Shown: positions 23,957-31,350 of the stretch, in pieces
Position numbering within the stretch: the first letter of the stretch is position 1
Layout: each line of letters starts with the position of its first letter
IMG/VR virus record: IMGVR_UViG_3300009285_001239
Location: 1 to 59,726 of that record
Length of the DNA stretch: 59,726 nucleotides
Reading direction: 5' to 3' (one strand)
DNA from: a virus
Position numbers and translations under genes: made by a program
The notes under the pieces: generated by a model
What the model saw: only the letters and a program-made list of their open reading frames with translations
Told to the model about the DNA's origin: nothing
Databases searched by the model: none

Positions 23957-25337
23957 TAGCCACCTCCGCTAGATATTCTTCTGGGCGCAGTAATAATGCT
24001 GCGTCAGTATTAAATTGCCCCGACTCATAAGATTGAGATATCACTACTGTAAAACCACTACGCTCATCTCGCACTTTTGCTGCATATAGTCTGGCCAGAC
24101 CTAACTGCTTCTCACTGGGGGTTTGGTTATAAGTAAGCACGACATCTGAGATCGCTGCCTTGGAGTAATCCTCACTCATGTGCTTTAACCCGATATAGCG
24201 AGCATCTTCTCCCTGCCGATTAGACTGGGTTGCGGTAATTACTGCTAAGTTCCGCTTCACTCCCAATCCTCGTAACTCTTTATAGACCCGTCCCGTATCT
24301 ACTCGCAGTAACTGTGTATCTATGTCCATTAAGTCGGCGTAGTCAATAATCAATACATCCGGGATGAACTTTTCTGTTCGTTCTAACAAATCCAAGTAAG
24401 CAGAAAGCTCTTTGATTGATAAACTAGCGGTAGGAAATTCCTTGACGATCAACTTGAACCGGTGAGCCAGATGCTGCTGGGTCAGACGTTTCTTGACCAG
24501 TAATAATCCAGAGTCACTACTCAATGCTTTACGCCGCAGATATTTGAAACGATGCCCCCGGTAAATACCCTGTCGCCTAGACAAGACAGTATACCGCACC
24601 CTCTGCTTCTCATGCCCCCGCACCAGCGCGAATAACGACTGCAAATACCGGGACAGGATCTTTGCTTCAGACATTTCCAACGTCACATGCAATACCTTAA
24701 GCCGCTGCATAAGACAATGCTTACCAATATGAATCAGCCCCCACGTCTTACCCCGATTGGTTGGGGCCATAAAGGTCAGTAGCCCTTTCCGTACTGGTCC
24801 AATCCCCAACTTATCAAAAGGGGGAATCCCCATCTTGAAAGCAGGGGGTTCGGTTTCTAGTTTATTCAATACCGCCCGAGCATCTCGTAAACTAACTCCC
24901 GGGTCGAACGCAGCATCATGCTGGGATATAGCTTTGAGAATGACATCCGAGGCCTTATCGAAATCCCCAAGCTGAACCAACTTGGCCGATTCTACTATAC
25001 CAGCCTTGAGTCGCTGCTGTGTCAAGAACTCTCGTAGACTACTGAGAATGAATTCTTCGTTGAATCCTTCTTTATAGACATAGTGCAGGTCTTTTAATGC
25101 CTGCCGGTAAGCTTCGGCTTTCCGATCTCGTCCAGTTAGTTCAGCATCTAGCAAGTCAGCTATATGCGCTTTAGGAGCCTTCCCGAACTTACGGTAATGC
25201 CGTACTGCTCGATCAGCTATCCGTCGATAGATCTCGTTATCAAATAGCTGAAGATGCACCAACCCAGAAGCAACTCCTGCTCCCAGGTCAGAATAGCACA
25301 AAAGGGTCAGGACATTTTCTTGTAGTGAAAGCTTCAT
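23925..25337 (-). CDS. DnaB-like replicative helicase
   Basis: This 470-residue helicase has an N-terminal helical domain with LFDNEIYRRIADRAVRHY and a RecA-type C-terminal domain with Walker A FMAPTNRGKTWGL near residue 192, the H1a region LHVTLEMSEAK, Walker B DVLIIDYADLMD and AVITATQSNRQGED. It should unwind DNA at the fork with the primase encoded two genes downstream. The tail is acidic. A basic region around RRQGIYRGHRFKYLRRK interrupts the ATPase core between the H1a region and Walker B. Confidence 0.9.
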   Translation of the reverse strand: MKLSLQENVLTLLCYSDLGAGVASGLVHLQLFDNEIYRRIADRAVRHYRKFGKAPKAHIADLLDAELTGRDRKAEAYRQALKDLHYVYKEGFNEEFILSSLREFLTQQRLKAGIVESAKLVQLGDFDKASDVILKAISQHDAAFDPGVSLRDARAVLNKLETEPPAFKMGIPPFDKLGIGPVRKGLLTFMAPTNRGKTWGLIHIGKHCLMQRLKVLHVTLEMSEAKILSRYLQSLFALVRGHEKQRVRYTVLSRRQGIYRGHRFKYLRRKALSSDSGLLLVKKRLTQQHLAHRFKLIVKEFPTASLSIKELSAYLDLLERTEKFIPDVLIIDYADLMDIDTQLLRVDTGRVYKELRGLGVKRNLAVITATQSNRQGEDARYIGLKHMSEDYSKAAISDVVLTYNQTPSEKQLGLARLYAAKVRDERSGFTVVISQSYESGQFNTDAALLLRPEEYLAEVANGADAPADDS

Positions 25338-25344
25338 CTACCAC

Positions 25345-27102
25345 CTATGGAAGATCTAACAACTTATGAAGTTGCAAACTTATTCGATACCCGTATCGTA
25401 AAGCGATGTCTTTAGTTAATTGAATGTTCCTCTTGGTTTTCTCCTCGTCATGCTCGTCGCATGGTTGAACATATACTGGGACCCCCCCATACGGGCGCAT
25501 CAGCTTATGCTCAGTATGTGTGTATGGTTTCAATGATTCAGGCACATCCCACTGCGTACCGATCAGTGGTAGCCCATCATCCATACTTACTTGCCCTTCT
25601 CGAATGATGTACTTGAAAGCGGTAGCCCGTTTATAAACATGAGGGTTCAGTACGGGAGTCTTGGGAGAGACCACAATAGATAACGCCCCGCTCGCCAGTA
25701 GTTCTTCTACTCGTTCTCTTTCTTCAGGCACTACCCACTTTGTTCCTGCCGTCTCTACCTGCGTGCAAATGTTATTTACTGCTAACAGAGCTACGAAGGG
25801 AATGAAATTTTGCAGGAAGGGTTCCCCACCTGTCAACACTACCCAACGCACCGGTGTCCCTTCCATTTTATGCTTTACCAGATAAACCAAGTTTTGAATA
25901 CTTATTGGTTCTCCTGTCTCGAATTCAGTATCGCAATTATGCGCTAAAACTGAATTCGCAAAATATGTATGAGTATCTTCTACCTCCAGATTGTAAACTT
26001 GAATTTTTCTAGTCAACGATCCCGCTAATCTAGCATAGGCTTTAGGATTACTAAGACTAGTGATATGCTCAATTTTTGTAACCTTAGCTCCATTATGAAC
26101 TATTTCGGATAAAGAGCTAATCAGTTGTCTAAGAGCTAGCACTCGCCCCGATCCATACGGCAAACCTAGGCTTCTAGCCTTAGGAGCTTGTACTGGAAGA
26201 CAGTACAAGCTATATCCTCGTTTCGAGAAATAGGCTTTTCTCTTTTTCTGCCATAGAAGATCTCTGCCTAAATACTCTGTCTGCTCACCAGACCAGACGT
26301 CTATCGTCTTGTTCGTTCCCAGCACTAAAAAATCAGGACAGTACCGCCCCACGAACAGCTTGCCATTTCCCACATATTTTATTGGAAGTTTAGCTTCCTC
26401 AACTGCTTGTATTACTAACTTTTCAATTGAAGAAATACTATGCTTTCTATTCTTATAAGAAGCGATAGCAACCGAATCCTGGCGCATGGGGTTGTCCGTC
26501 TTCATTCTTCGTTTAACTATTTTTCCTATATTAGTAGTTCTCCAAGTTTTCTTCATGCGTTTGCTAGACGCTACCCGAGCACCATTACTACGCACTCTTC
26601 GCAGCATAGCAGAGTGAACATGAGAAAGGGTAATCGGATTTCTTATGGTCATTCTATCACTTTGAGTTAATTCAAAAAGGATATCCCCTTCTTGTAACTT
26701 TCCAGCAGTGACCCAACCCTTACCAACTACGTATAAGGGGTGCTCGCTAGTAACATACAAACTTTTAGATCCTGTGTGTATCTTAAGTATCGAATTTACT
26801 TGACGGGTCCACACATTAGTTACTTTCTTTTTTACTATTTTACTTAAGTCGTTATCATAACTTAAAACCATAGTTCCTTTGAGAATATCCTTAATCCTTA
26901 CTTTAACCCCACTAGCAGTTTGGATCCACGTGCTACCACTAAAACAAAAGGTGCAACGTAAGTTGCAACCAGTCAATCGGACAAAAATAGCGGGGGTGCC
27001 AGATAGTGGCCCCTCTCCCTGAATAGTTTTGAAAACTGAGTTAACTGTTAACGCAACACCTGCTGCGTTAGACGAACCAACTAGTTTATTTTTTCCAAAC
27101 AC
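25345..27102 (-). CDS. queE: QueE, 7-carboxy-7-deazaguanine synthase, interrupted by an intein
   Basis: The 585-residue precursor splits into an N-extein (1-52), an intein (53-389) and a C-extein (390-585). Joined exteins give a 248-residue radical-SAM enzyme with KTIQGEGPLSG, GCNLRCTF-CDTEF and VVLTGGEPFLQ, converting carboxytetrahydropterin to 7-carboxy-7-deazaguanine. The intein lies between residues of the CxxxCxxC iron-sulfur motif, so the enzyme should be inactive until splicing. The start is a GTG 5 nt after AAGGAG. It is separated from queD by the helicase and primase genes. Confidence 0.93.
   Translation of the reverse strand: MFGKNKLVGSSNAAGVALTVNSVFKTIQGEGPLSGTPAIFVRLTGCNLRCTFCFSGSTWIQTASGVKVRIKDILKGTMVLSYDNDLSKIVKKKVTNVWTRQVNSILKIHTGSKSLYVTSEHPLYVVGKGWVTAGKLQEGDILFELTQSDRMTIRNPITLSHVHSAMLRRVRSNGARVASSKRMKKTWRTTNIGKIVKRRMKTDNPMRQDSVAIASYKNRKHSISSIEKLVIQAVEEAKLPIKYVGNGKLFVGRYCPDFLVLGTNKTIDVWSGEQTEYLGRDLLWQKKRKAYFSKRGYSLYCLPVQAPKARSLGLPYGSGRVLALRQLISSLSEIVHNGAKVTKIEHITSLSNPKAYARLAGSLTRKIQVYNLEVEDTHTYFANSVLAHNCDTEFETGEPISIQNLVYLVKHKMEGTPVRWVVLTGGEPFLQNFIPFVALLAVNNICTQVETAGTKWVVPEERERVEELLASGALSIVVSPKTPVLNPHVYKRATAFKYIIREGQVSMDDGLPLIGTQWDVPESLKPYTHTEHKLMRPYGGVPVYVQPCDEHDEEKTKRNIQLTKDIALRYGYRISLQLHKLLDLP
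25936..26946 (-). mobile_element. Intein in QueE with EDxHD/Vsr-like endonuclease domain
   Basis: This is a 337-residue element. It starts with Cys53 (CFSGSTWIQT, block A), has block B SLYVTSEHPLYV with Thr118-x-x-His121, and ends with block F VYNLEVEDTHTYF and block G NSVLAHN followed by the +1 Cys. Between the splicing halves are a basic, NUMOD-like stretch (MKTDNPMRQDS near 200-209) and a nuclease-like domain with Glu226, YCPDFLVLG (Asp257), TIDVWSG (Asp268) and RDLLWQKKRKAYF (Asp281), ending in GYSLYCL. That order resembles the Vsr/EDxHD homing endonucleases rather than LAGLIDADG. Whether the nuclease is active is not known. Confidence 0.88.
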
Positions 27103-27111
27103 AGTAGCTCC

Positions 27112-27444
27112 TTACTTACTTAGCTTACGATTGATCCGCTCTAACTGATCGTATAGATGATCTTCCCTGTCCACCCGCAATACCTTTCCCTCTTTAGTAA
27201 CATAGACAAGCATGTGACGCAGGTACCCCAGATCATTATACCCGTAGCAGCTAACCATCGCGTAGGCCGTCGGAATACGGTCCTGTGGAGCAGCCAATCT
27301 AGCATCCCATGCCATGACTTCTTGGTCATCCCGACATCCAGCCTTTCTGGCTTCTGGGTACTCAGCCAACCAATCCTTATTGAAGTTACTCAAGACACAT
27401 CCCGATAAAGAAAAAACCAACAGAGCTAATATAGCGCGTATCAT
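27112..27444 (-). CDS. Small lipoprotein (lipobox LSGC)
   Basis: The 110-residue precursor has a hydrophobic signal (IRAILALLVFSLSGC) with a lipobox ending at Cys16, then a soluble part with three more Cys. It should be lipidated and held in the periplasm. GAGGAGG precedes the ATG, and a pair of TACTGTTTAC repeats lies upstream. Phage lipoproteins of this size, such as T5 Llp, can block receptors to exclude other phages; that role is inference here. Confidence 0.8.
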   Translation of the reverse strand: MIRAILALLVFSLSGCVLSNFNKDWLAEYPEARKAGCRDDQEVMAWDARLAAPQDRIPTAYAMVSCYGYNDLGYLRHMLVYVTKEGKVLRVDREDHLYDQLERINRKLSK

Positions 27445-27470
27445 AACACACCTCCTCTAAATAACAGATT

Positions 27471-27498
27471 TACTGTTTACCACACTCATACTGTTTAC
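27471..27498. repeat. Direct repeat TACTGTTTAC x2, 18 bp apart
   Basis: The 10-mer occurs at 27471-27480 and 27489-27498 in the gap before the lipoprotein gene. Same-face spacing of about two helical turns (18 bp start to start) suits a DNA-binding protein dimer. No clear promoter consensus is visible next to it, so the regulatory role is tentative. Confidence 0.4.
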
Positions 27499-27501
27499 AG
27501 C

Positions 27502-27909
27502 TCAAGAACCACTACTGACATTTGAAACTATCCCATTCTCTGAAGCATCACCTGATTTAAGCAAGACCCGCTTAGTAGCTAACGCAGCAAACGAATCCGG
27601 CACTTGTCTACGCAACCCATATAAAAATGCCGCCTCATGCTGCATAATATGCTCATTACCATTTTCTAAACAAACCACTTGTAATGTTTTTGCCTTTATA
27701 ACTTGTACTTCAAATACTGCTCCCACTAAAGATCCTACTCGGCATAGATATAATAAGTCACCTACCTGTAACCCAGAAAACTCGTTCTTCACCATCGAGA
27801 AAATATCTTCTTTTGGGATAGGCCATCCATCAGCCGAAACAGTAAGCACCACTATAGGAACGCTATTAGTATTAGCGCTCACCCCCAACCAATACACACC
27901 CCCTAACAT
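27502..27909 (-). CDS. TKRxLL-family protein (member F, 135 aa)
   Basis: This family member has LQVGDLLYLCRVG, GAVFEVQVIKAKTLQVVCLENG and a C-terminal DSFAALATKRVLLKSG. Its N-terminal half (VYWLGVSANTNSVPIVVLTV) is not shared with the shorter members. GGAGG lies 8 nt before the ATG. It is first of four such genes side by side, with the fourth reading into it from 29121. Function is unknown. Confidence 0.78.
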   Translation of the reverse strand: MLGGVYWLGVSANTNSVPIVVLTVSADGWPIPKEDIFSMVKNEFSGLQVGDLLYLCRVGSLVGAVFEVQVIKAKTLQVVCLENGNEHIMQHEAAFLYGLRRQVPDSFAALATKRVLLKSGDASENGIVSNVSSGS

Positions 27910-27912
27910 ATT

Positions 27913-28185
27913 CTATCCCTCCCGAAGCTGATTGAAACTACTACCCTGATCCCGCATACGAGTCAAAATCTCTTCTCGTAATGCCACAAAGGAAGGATAT
28001 ACTTTACCCAGCAGATCAGCCACCTTTGGAACCGGCCCCATATCCGGAGATACCCGGACTAACTCACACGGGCGTTCACCGCTCTCCTCTGGTGCTTTAT
28101 ACCCACGGATATGCACCACTACCGAATGGTTCGGAGATAACCGAACCAAGCGCAAGGCAGAATAAGTGTCTACATTAGTGCTCAT
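27913..28185 (-). CDS. Diverged TKRxLL-cluster protein (member G, 90 aa)
   Basis: An ATG at 28185 placed 5 nt after AGGA gives a 90-residue product. The longer frame to 28290 would add a hydrophobic segment but lacks a ribosome site. The body has LRLVRLSPNHSVVVHIRGYKA and ends in YPSFVALREEILTRMRDQ, which lines up with the FAALATKRVLL ending of its neighbour but has lost the TKR. Membership of the family is likely from position and length, not certain. Confidence 0.65.
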   Translation of the reverse strand: MSTNVDTYSALRLVRLSPNHSVVVHIRGYKAPEESGERPCELVRVSPDMGPVPKVADLLGKVYPSFVALREEILTRMRDQGSSFNQLREG

Positions 28186-28280
28186 CTTAATCCTAAGTAC
28201 TACACCGACAGTTATACATACGAAACGAACCTGATAAAAAGGAATTGTTACCAGTTGCAAAATCCATTCCGAGCATATAT

Positions 28281-28682
28281 CTATCCCCACCCAGTAAGTA
28301 ATGCTCTCTTGGCATCATAGACAGCAATCTTCTCTGGTAGATAATCCATGATGTTGTACATGACCAAGTCGCTACCTTTTAATACTACCTCTTCCCCATT
28401 ACCCATACACCGAACCGTAACTGAGTGCAATTCAGACGTAACAGTAGTAGTAGTACTCAACACCTCCAACTCTCTCCCTGTCATTCCCGATGGAAGGAAG
28501 CTAGAACAAATATATAGGTGCGTACCCGGTTTCAAAAACCTACGCAGTGACCGCCACTTCTTTCGAATCCTTCTTCGATCATACCTCCCCTTCTTACGCT
28601 CAAGAGAATCTTCATCCCATGTATCAAAGTACCCTTTCTTAAAATCTCGAATACCGGGCGGCTTATTAGCTATTGTGGTCAT
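28281..28682 (-). CDS. TKRxLL-family protein (member H, 133 aa)
   Basis: A basic N-terminus (RKKGRYDRRRIRKKW) precedes the family core: LKPGTHLYICSSF, GRELEVLSTT, SVTVRCMGNGEEVVLKGSDL and a C-terminal PEKIAVYDAKRALLTGWG. GAGGT lies 8 nt before the ATG, which overlaps the upstream paralog by 17 nt. The basic extension suggests nucleic-acid contact, but function is unknown. Confidence 0.8.
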   Translation of the reverse strand: MTTIANKPPGIRDFKKGYFDTWDEDSLERKKGRYDRRRIRKKWRSLRRFLKPGTHLYICSSFLPSGMTGRELEVLSTTTTVTSELHSVTVRCMGNGEEVVLKGSDLVMYNIMDYLPEKIAVYDAKRALLTGWG

Positions 28683-29121
28683 AAGCGTCTACCTCGTCAC
28701 CAGCATCATCGAGTAATACTCGTTTGGTATCAACGATCGCCAAACTAGCTGGTAACTCTAACCGAATATCATACGTAACTAAATTACCGATATGAAGTTC
28801 AAACTTCCGACCAGAGATAACATCCTGACAATGTATTACCCTAAGTCTAGGATAGAGGTCTACCACCTCTAATTGTCGCCCACTAGCTCCTATTAGAATG
28901 AGTCCATCAGTAGAACAAATATAAACTAGCGCCCCTTTGTGTAGCCCCGGTTTCAACTCTAACCACTTCTTTTCTTCCCGCTGTTTTCGCTGCGCAACCA
29001 CTACCACAGTAGTCCGTTGTGCAGAGGCTTTACTAATTACACGCAGTAATTCCACATCCTGAATATGACCTATCTGGTACAAGATGCTAGAAGCCTTTGC
29101 TTTTTTCTGTGGCTTTTTCAT
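28666..29121 (-). CDS. TKRxLL-family protein (member I, 151 aa)
   Basis: The N-terminal 60 residues are basic and helical (KKPQKKAKASSILY, then VAQRKQREEKKWLE). The family core follows: LKPGLHKGALVYICSTDG, GRQLEVVDLYP, IHCQDVISGRKFELHIGNL and PASLAIVDTKRVLLDD. It is most similar to member H immediately downstream. It starts 2 nt after the metallopeptidase-VWA gene, so this paralog cluster is in the same operon as that module. Confidence 0.8.
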   Translation of the reverse strand: MKKPQKKAKASSILYQIGHIQDVELLRVISKASAQRTTVVVVAQRKQREEKKWLELKPGLHKGALVYICSTDGLILIGASGRQLEVVDLYPRLRVIHCQDVISGRKFELHIGNLVTYDIRLELPASLAIVDTKRVLLDDAGDEVDAYDHNS

Positions 29122-29122
29122 A

Positions 29123-30274
29123 TCACAGCTCCAAGCGCACTACTTCACCAAATGGCACCTGATCTTTATCTGTGGTCATTATCCACAACGTTGGATAGGG
29201 AGGGGCCTCCGTAGGAAAGCTGCCCCAACCATCTGTCAGATAAATCAAACAGGCCGGTTCCAACCCTTCCTTCTGCACCCACTCAAACGGGGGCGCAAAG
29301 TTCGTACCCCCTCCTCCCTTAGGGCGTAACTGCAAGTCATCTCCCGGCTCATACTCCTCTACCCGCTGCACTCGAGCGTCGCAGTAAATCACATGCACCC
29401 GTTCTGGCTTTACCTGCGCCATTATAGCAGAGATCTCCCCTGCGAACTGCTTCAGTTCTTCTGAACCAATGGAGCCGCTGGTATCGACCACCACCACCAG
29501 CGGTGGCATCTGCTCGGAGTGTAACACTGGTAAATACAGCCGGGATGCTACATACCGTGGATTAGGTCTCCGCCACGAGTAATCCAGCTTCGCTGCCTGC
29601 TGTACGAACCGGTGCAGTATCGCCTTCCAGTCCACCTTAGGACGTAAAGCTTCACCAACCCACCGATCCAATTCTGCTGGTAGCTTACCTTGCGATTTAG
29701 CTACCTTCGCCGCTTGGGCCGTGGCTATCTTCCAGTCAGCCTCCTGGTCAGCCGCTCCCTCTGCTGGGGCATCCCGCACCTCTCCCGGGCCATACGTCGA
29801 CCCACCTTGTCCTGGAGCTTGCCCTTGCTTTCCCTGCTGACCCCGCCCTTGCCCTCCTCCCTGCTTACCCGACTCACTATTAGGAAGTAAGGAATAGATC
29901 AGCTCCGCTGACTTACCTTTAAACTGTGGAGAGTTCAAACACCCGTCAGGAAGAGTCATACCAGCCCCTTCTACTATCGGGTTGATGGCATAGTCACAAG
30001 CATCATTCCACTTTTTCATATCTCGATGCTCACGACGCCACGGGTGCCCATTGGAACAATGTAACACCTCATGGCACACCACCCCCTTTAACTCCGCTTG
30101 AGATAGGGTCTCCACAAAGGCTGGGTTATATCCCAAATGTAAACCATCCGTCCACAACGTCTCACAAGCCGGATCCTCCTGACACCGTAACCGTAGAGCT
30201 AATGCCCCGAAGAAGGGTTCAGATAGGATCAATGCTGTACGAGCCCGCACGATCATCTGTTCGGCTTTATCCAT
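29123..30274 (-). CDS. VWA-like metallopeptidase-fold protein of a MoxR/VWA module
   Basis: This is a 383-residue protein. An N-terminal zinc-peptidase-like domain has VCHEVLHCSNGH (HEVLH, residues 68-72). A Gly/Gln-rich linker follows around 130-165. The C-terminal VWA domain has VVVVDTSGSIGSEEL, the DxSxS metal-ion motif, near residue 261, and LIYLTDGWGSFP. This matches putative metallopeptidase/VWA-like proteins (DUF2201 type, CobT-like), which work with MoxR-family ATPases such as the one at 31343-32395. The target complex or substrate is unknown. Confidence 0.88.
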   Translation of the reverse strand: MDKAEQMIVRARTALILSEPFFGALALRLRCQEDPACETLWTDGLHLGYNPAFVETLSQAELKGVVCHEVLHCSNGHPWRREHRDMKKWNDACDYAINPIVEGAGMTLPDGCLNSPQFKGKSAELIYSLLPNSESGKQGGGQGRGQQGKQGQAPGQGGSTYGPGEVRDAPAEGAADQEADWKIATAQAAKVAKSQGKLPAELDRWVGEALRPKVDWKAILHRFVQQAAKLDYSWRRPNPRYVASRLYLPVLHSEQMPPLVVVVDTSGSIGSEELKQFAGEISAIMAQVKPERVHVIYCDARVQRVEEYEPGDDLQLRPKGGGGTNFAPPFEWVQKEGLEPACLIYLTDGWGSFPTEAPPYPTLWIMTTDKDQVPFGEVVRLEL

Positions 30275-30464
30275 GATCCTTCTCCTCCTCTTCTAGAACA
30301 CCAAACGAGGCTTCCAACTCCTTATCCACCACTGCTCTGACCGCTTCAAAACTATGACCATGGATAGAGGCATTAAAAGACCGAGTATACTTACCACCTA
30401 CCAACTCCTGCACCTTTACTACCACACGCGTAGTGGGTTTAGGCTTTTTTCCGAAGTTAGCCAT
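30267..30464 (-). CDS. Small protein inside the MoxR/VWA module (65 aa)
   Basis: It has a basic N-terminus (ANFGKKPKPTTRVVVKVQEL) and an acidic C-terminus (GVLEEEEKDHG), with a possible beta-alpha core (FNASIHGHSFEAVRAVVDKEL). It overlaps both neighbours by 8 nt, so it is translationally linked to the module. Function is unknown. Confidence 0.7.
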   Translation of the reverse strand: MANFGKKPKPTTRVVVKVQELVGGKYTRSFNASIHGHSFEAVRAVVDKELEASFGVLEEEEKDHG

Positions 30465-31350
30465 TGGTCACCTCCATATACGCCGCCATAGACTTGTGGA
30501 TTGCTTCGGCCTCCTTCGCCACTTGCTTCCGCAAGACGTCGTCCTCCCGCAGGTTATCCATCTGGTACTTGCCCAGCTTGTCCAGTACCTGCTTCCGCAC
30601 CTGCTCCAACCGCTTGTCTTCGGTTAAGTTCAGGACTGGGATTTGCTCACAGAGCTCCTTGAGATTCCCTAACAATGAATCCCGCAGGACTGCGTCAGAC
30701 TTGGCCAGCCGGGTCGTAAACTTACCCGTCATATCATACAGGCGCTGCCACAGATCCTGCATAGCCTTGTCCAAGCTGCTACGGACATCCGACTCCAACT
30801 GCTTCCGTAACTGCCCCACTTGCTGATCACTCAGCTTGACTCGGAAGTCAGAAGCCGCTGGTACCGGGAAGGCCTTGACTCGCATCGAATACCACCCCTT
30901 GATACTAGCAACTTCGGGGTAATCTTCACCCCGATACATTGATCCCAGAAACTTCTTGGCCTTCTGTTGCAGCTCTGGGTATGAACTGACGAAGGTATGT
31001 ACCGCCGTATCGAACTCCTCCACCTGCTCCCGCAACTGATCCATATACTTCATGTATCCCGCGGTGGAGATGATACGCATACCCCCATCAGCCCATGGTA
31101 AGGTCAACTCACGATGCAAAGCCCGAGCCCGGCCAATACAGCGCTCGATCTCAGACAGGGCTGAGTTAGGAGGTAGTAACCGCTTACTATACACCCCCGC
31201 TGCCTTGGACTCGGCCTTGTGCGACTTCGCCACCTCTGTACTAATATCATCATCAGTGCGACGCGCCCACCAGGCTGTGACATCCAGATCCACCAGGATA
31301 GCCCTCGTAGATAAATCGAAGGGCTTACTCTGTTTCTTTACCTTAACCAT
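30457..31350 (-). CDS. DUF3150-like helical protein of the MoxR/VWA module
   Basis: This 297-residue, mainly helical protein begins AILVDLDVTAWWARRTDDDI and contains AKSHKAESKAAGVYSKRLLP, then long charged helices (KLSDQQVGQLRKQLESDVR and EQVRKQVLDKLGKYQ). The order AAA ATPase, this protein, VWA protein is the one I associate with DUF3150 in phages and plasmids. The domain name is from recall and moderately sure. It probably bridges or regulates the ATPase-VWA pair. Confidence 0.7.
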   Translation of the reverse strand: MVKVKKQSKPFDLSTRAILVDLDVTAWWARRTDDDISTEVAKSHKAESKAAGVYSKRLLPPNSALSEIERCIGRARALHRELTLPWADGGMRIISTAGYMKYMDQLREQVEEFDTAVHTFVSSYPELQQKAKKFLGSMYRGEDYPEVASIKGWYSMRVKAFPVPAASDFRVKLSDQQVGQLRKQLESDVRSSLDKAMQDLWQRLYDMTGKFTTRLAKSDAVLRDSLLGNLKELCEQIPVLNLTEDKRLEQVRKQVLDKLGKYQMDNLREDDVLRKQVAKEAEAIHKSMAAYMEVTNG

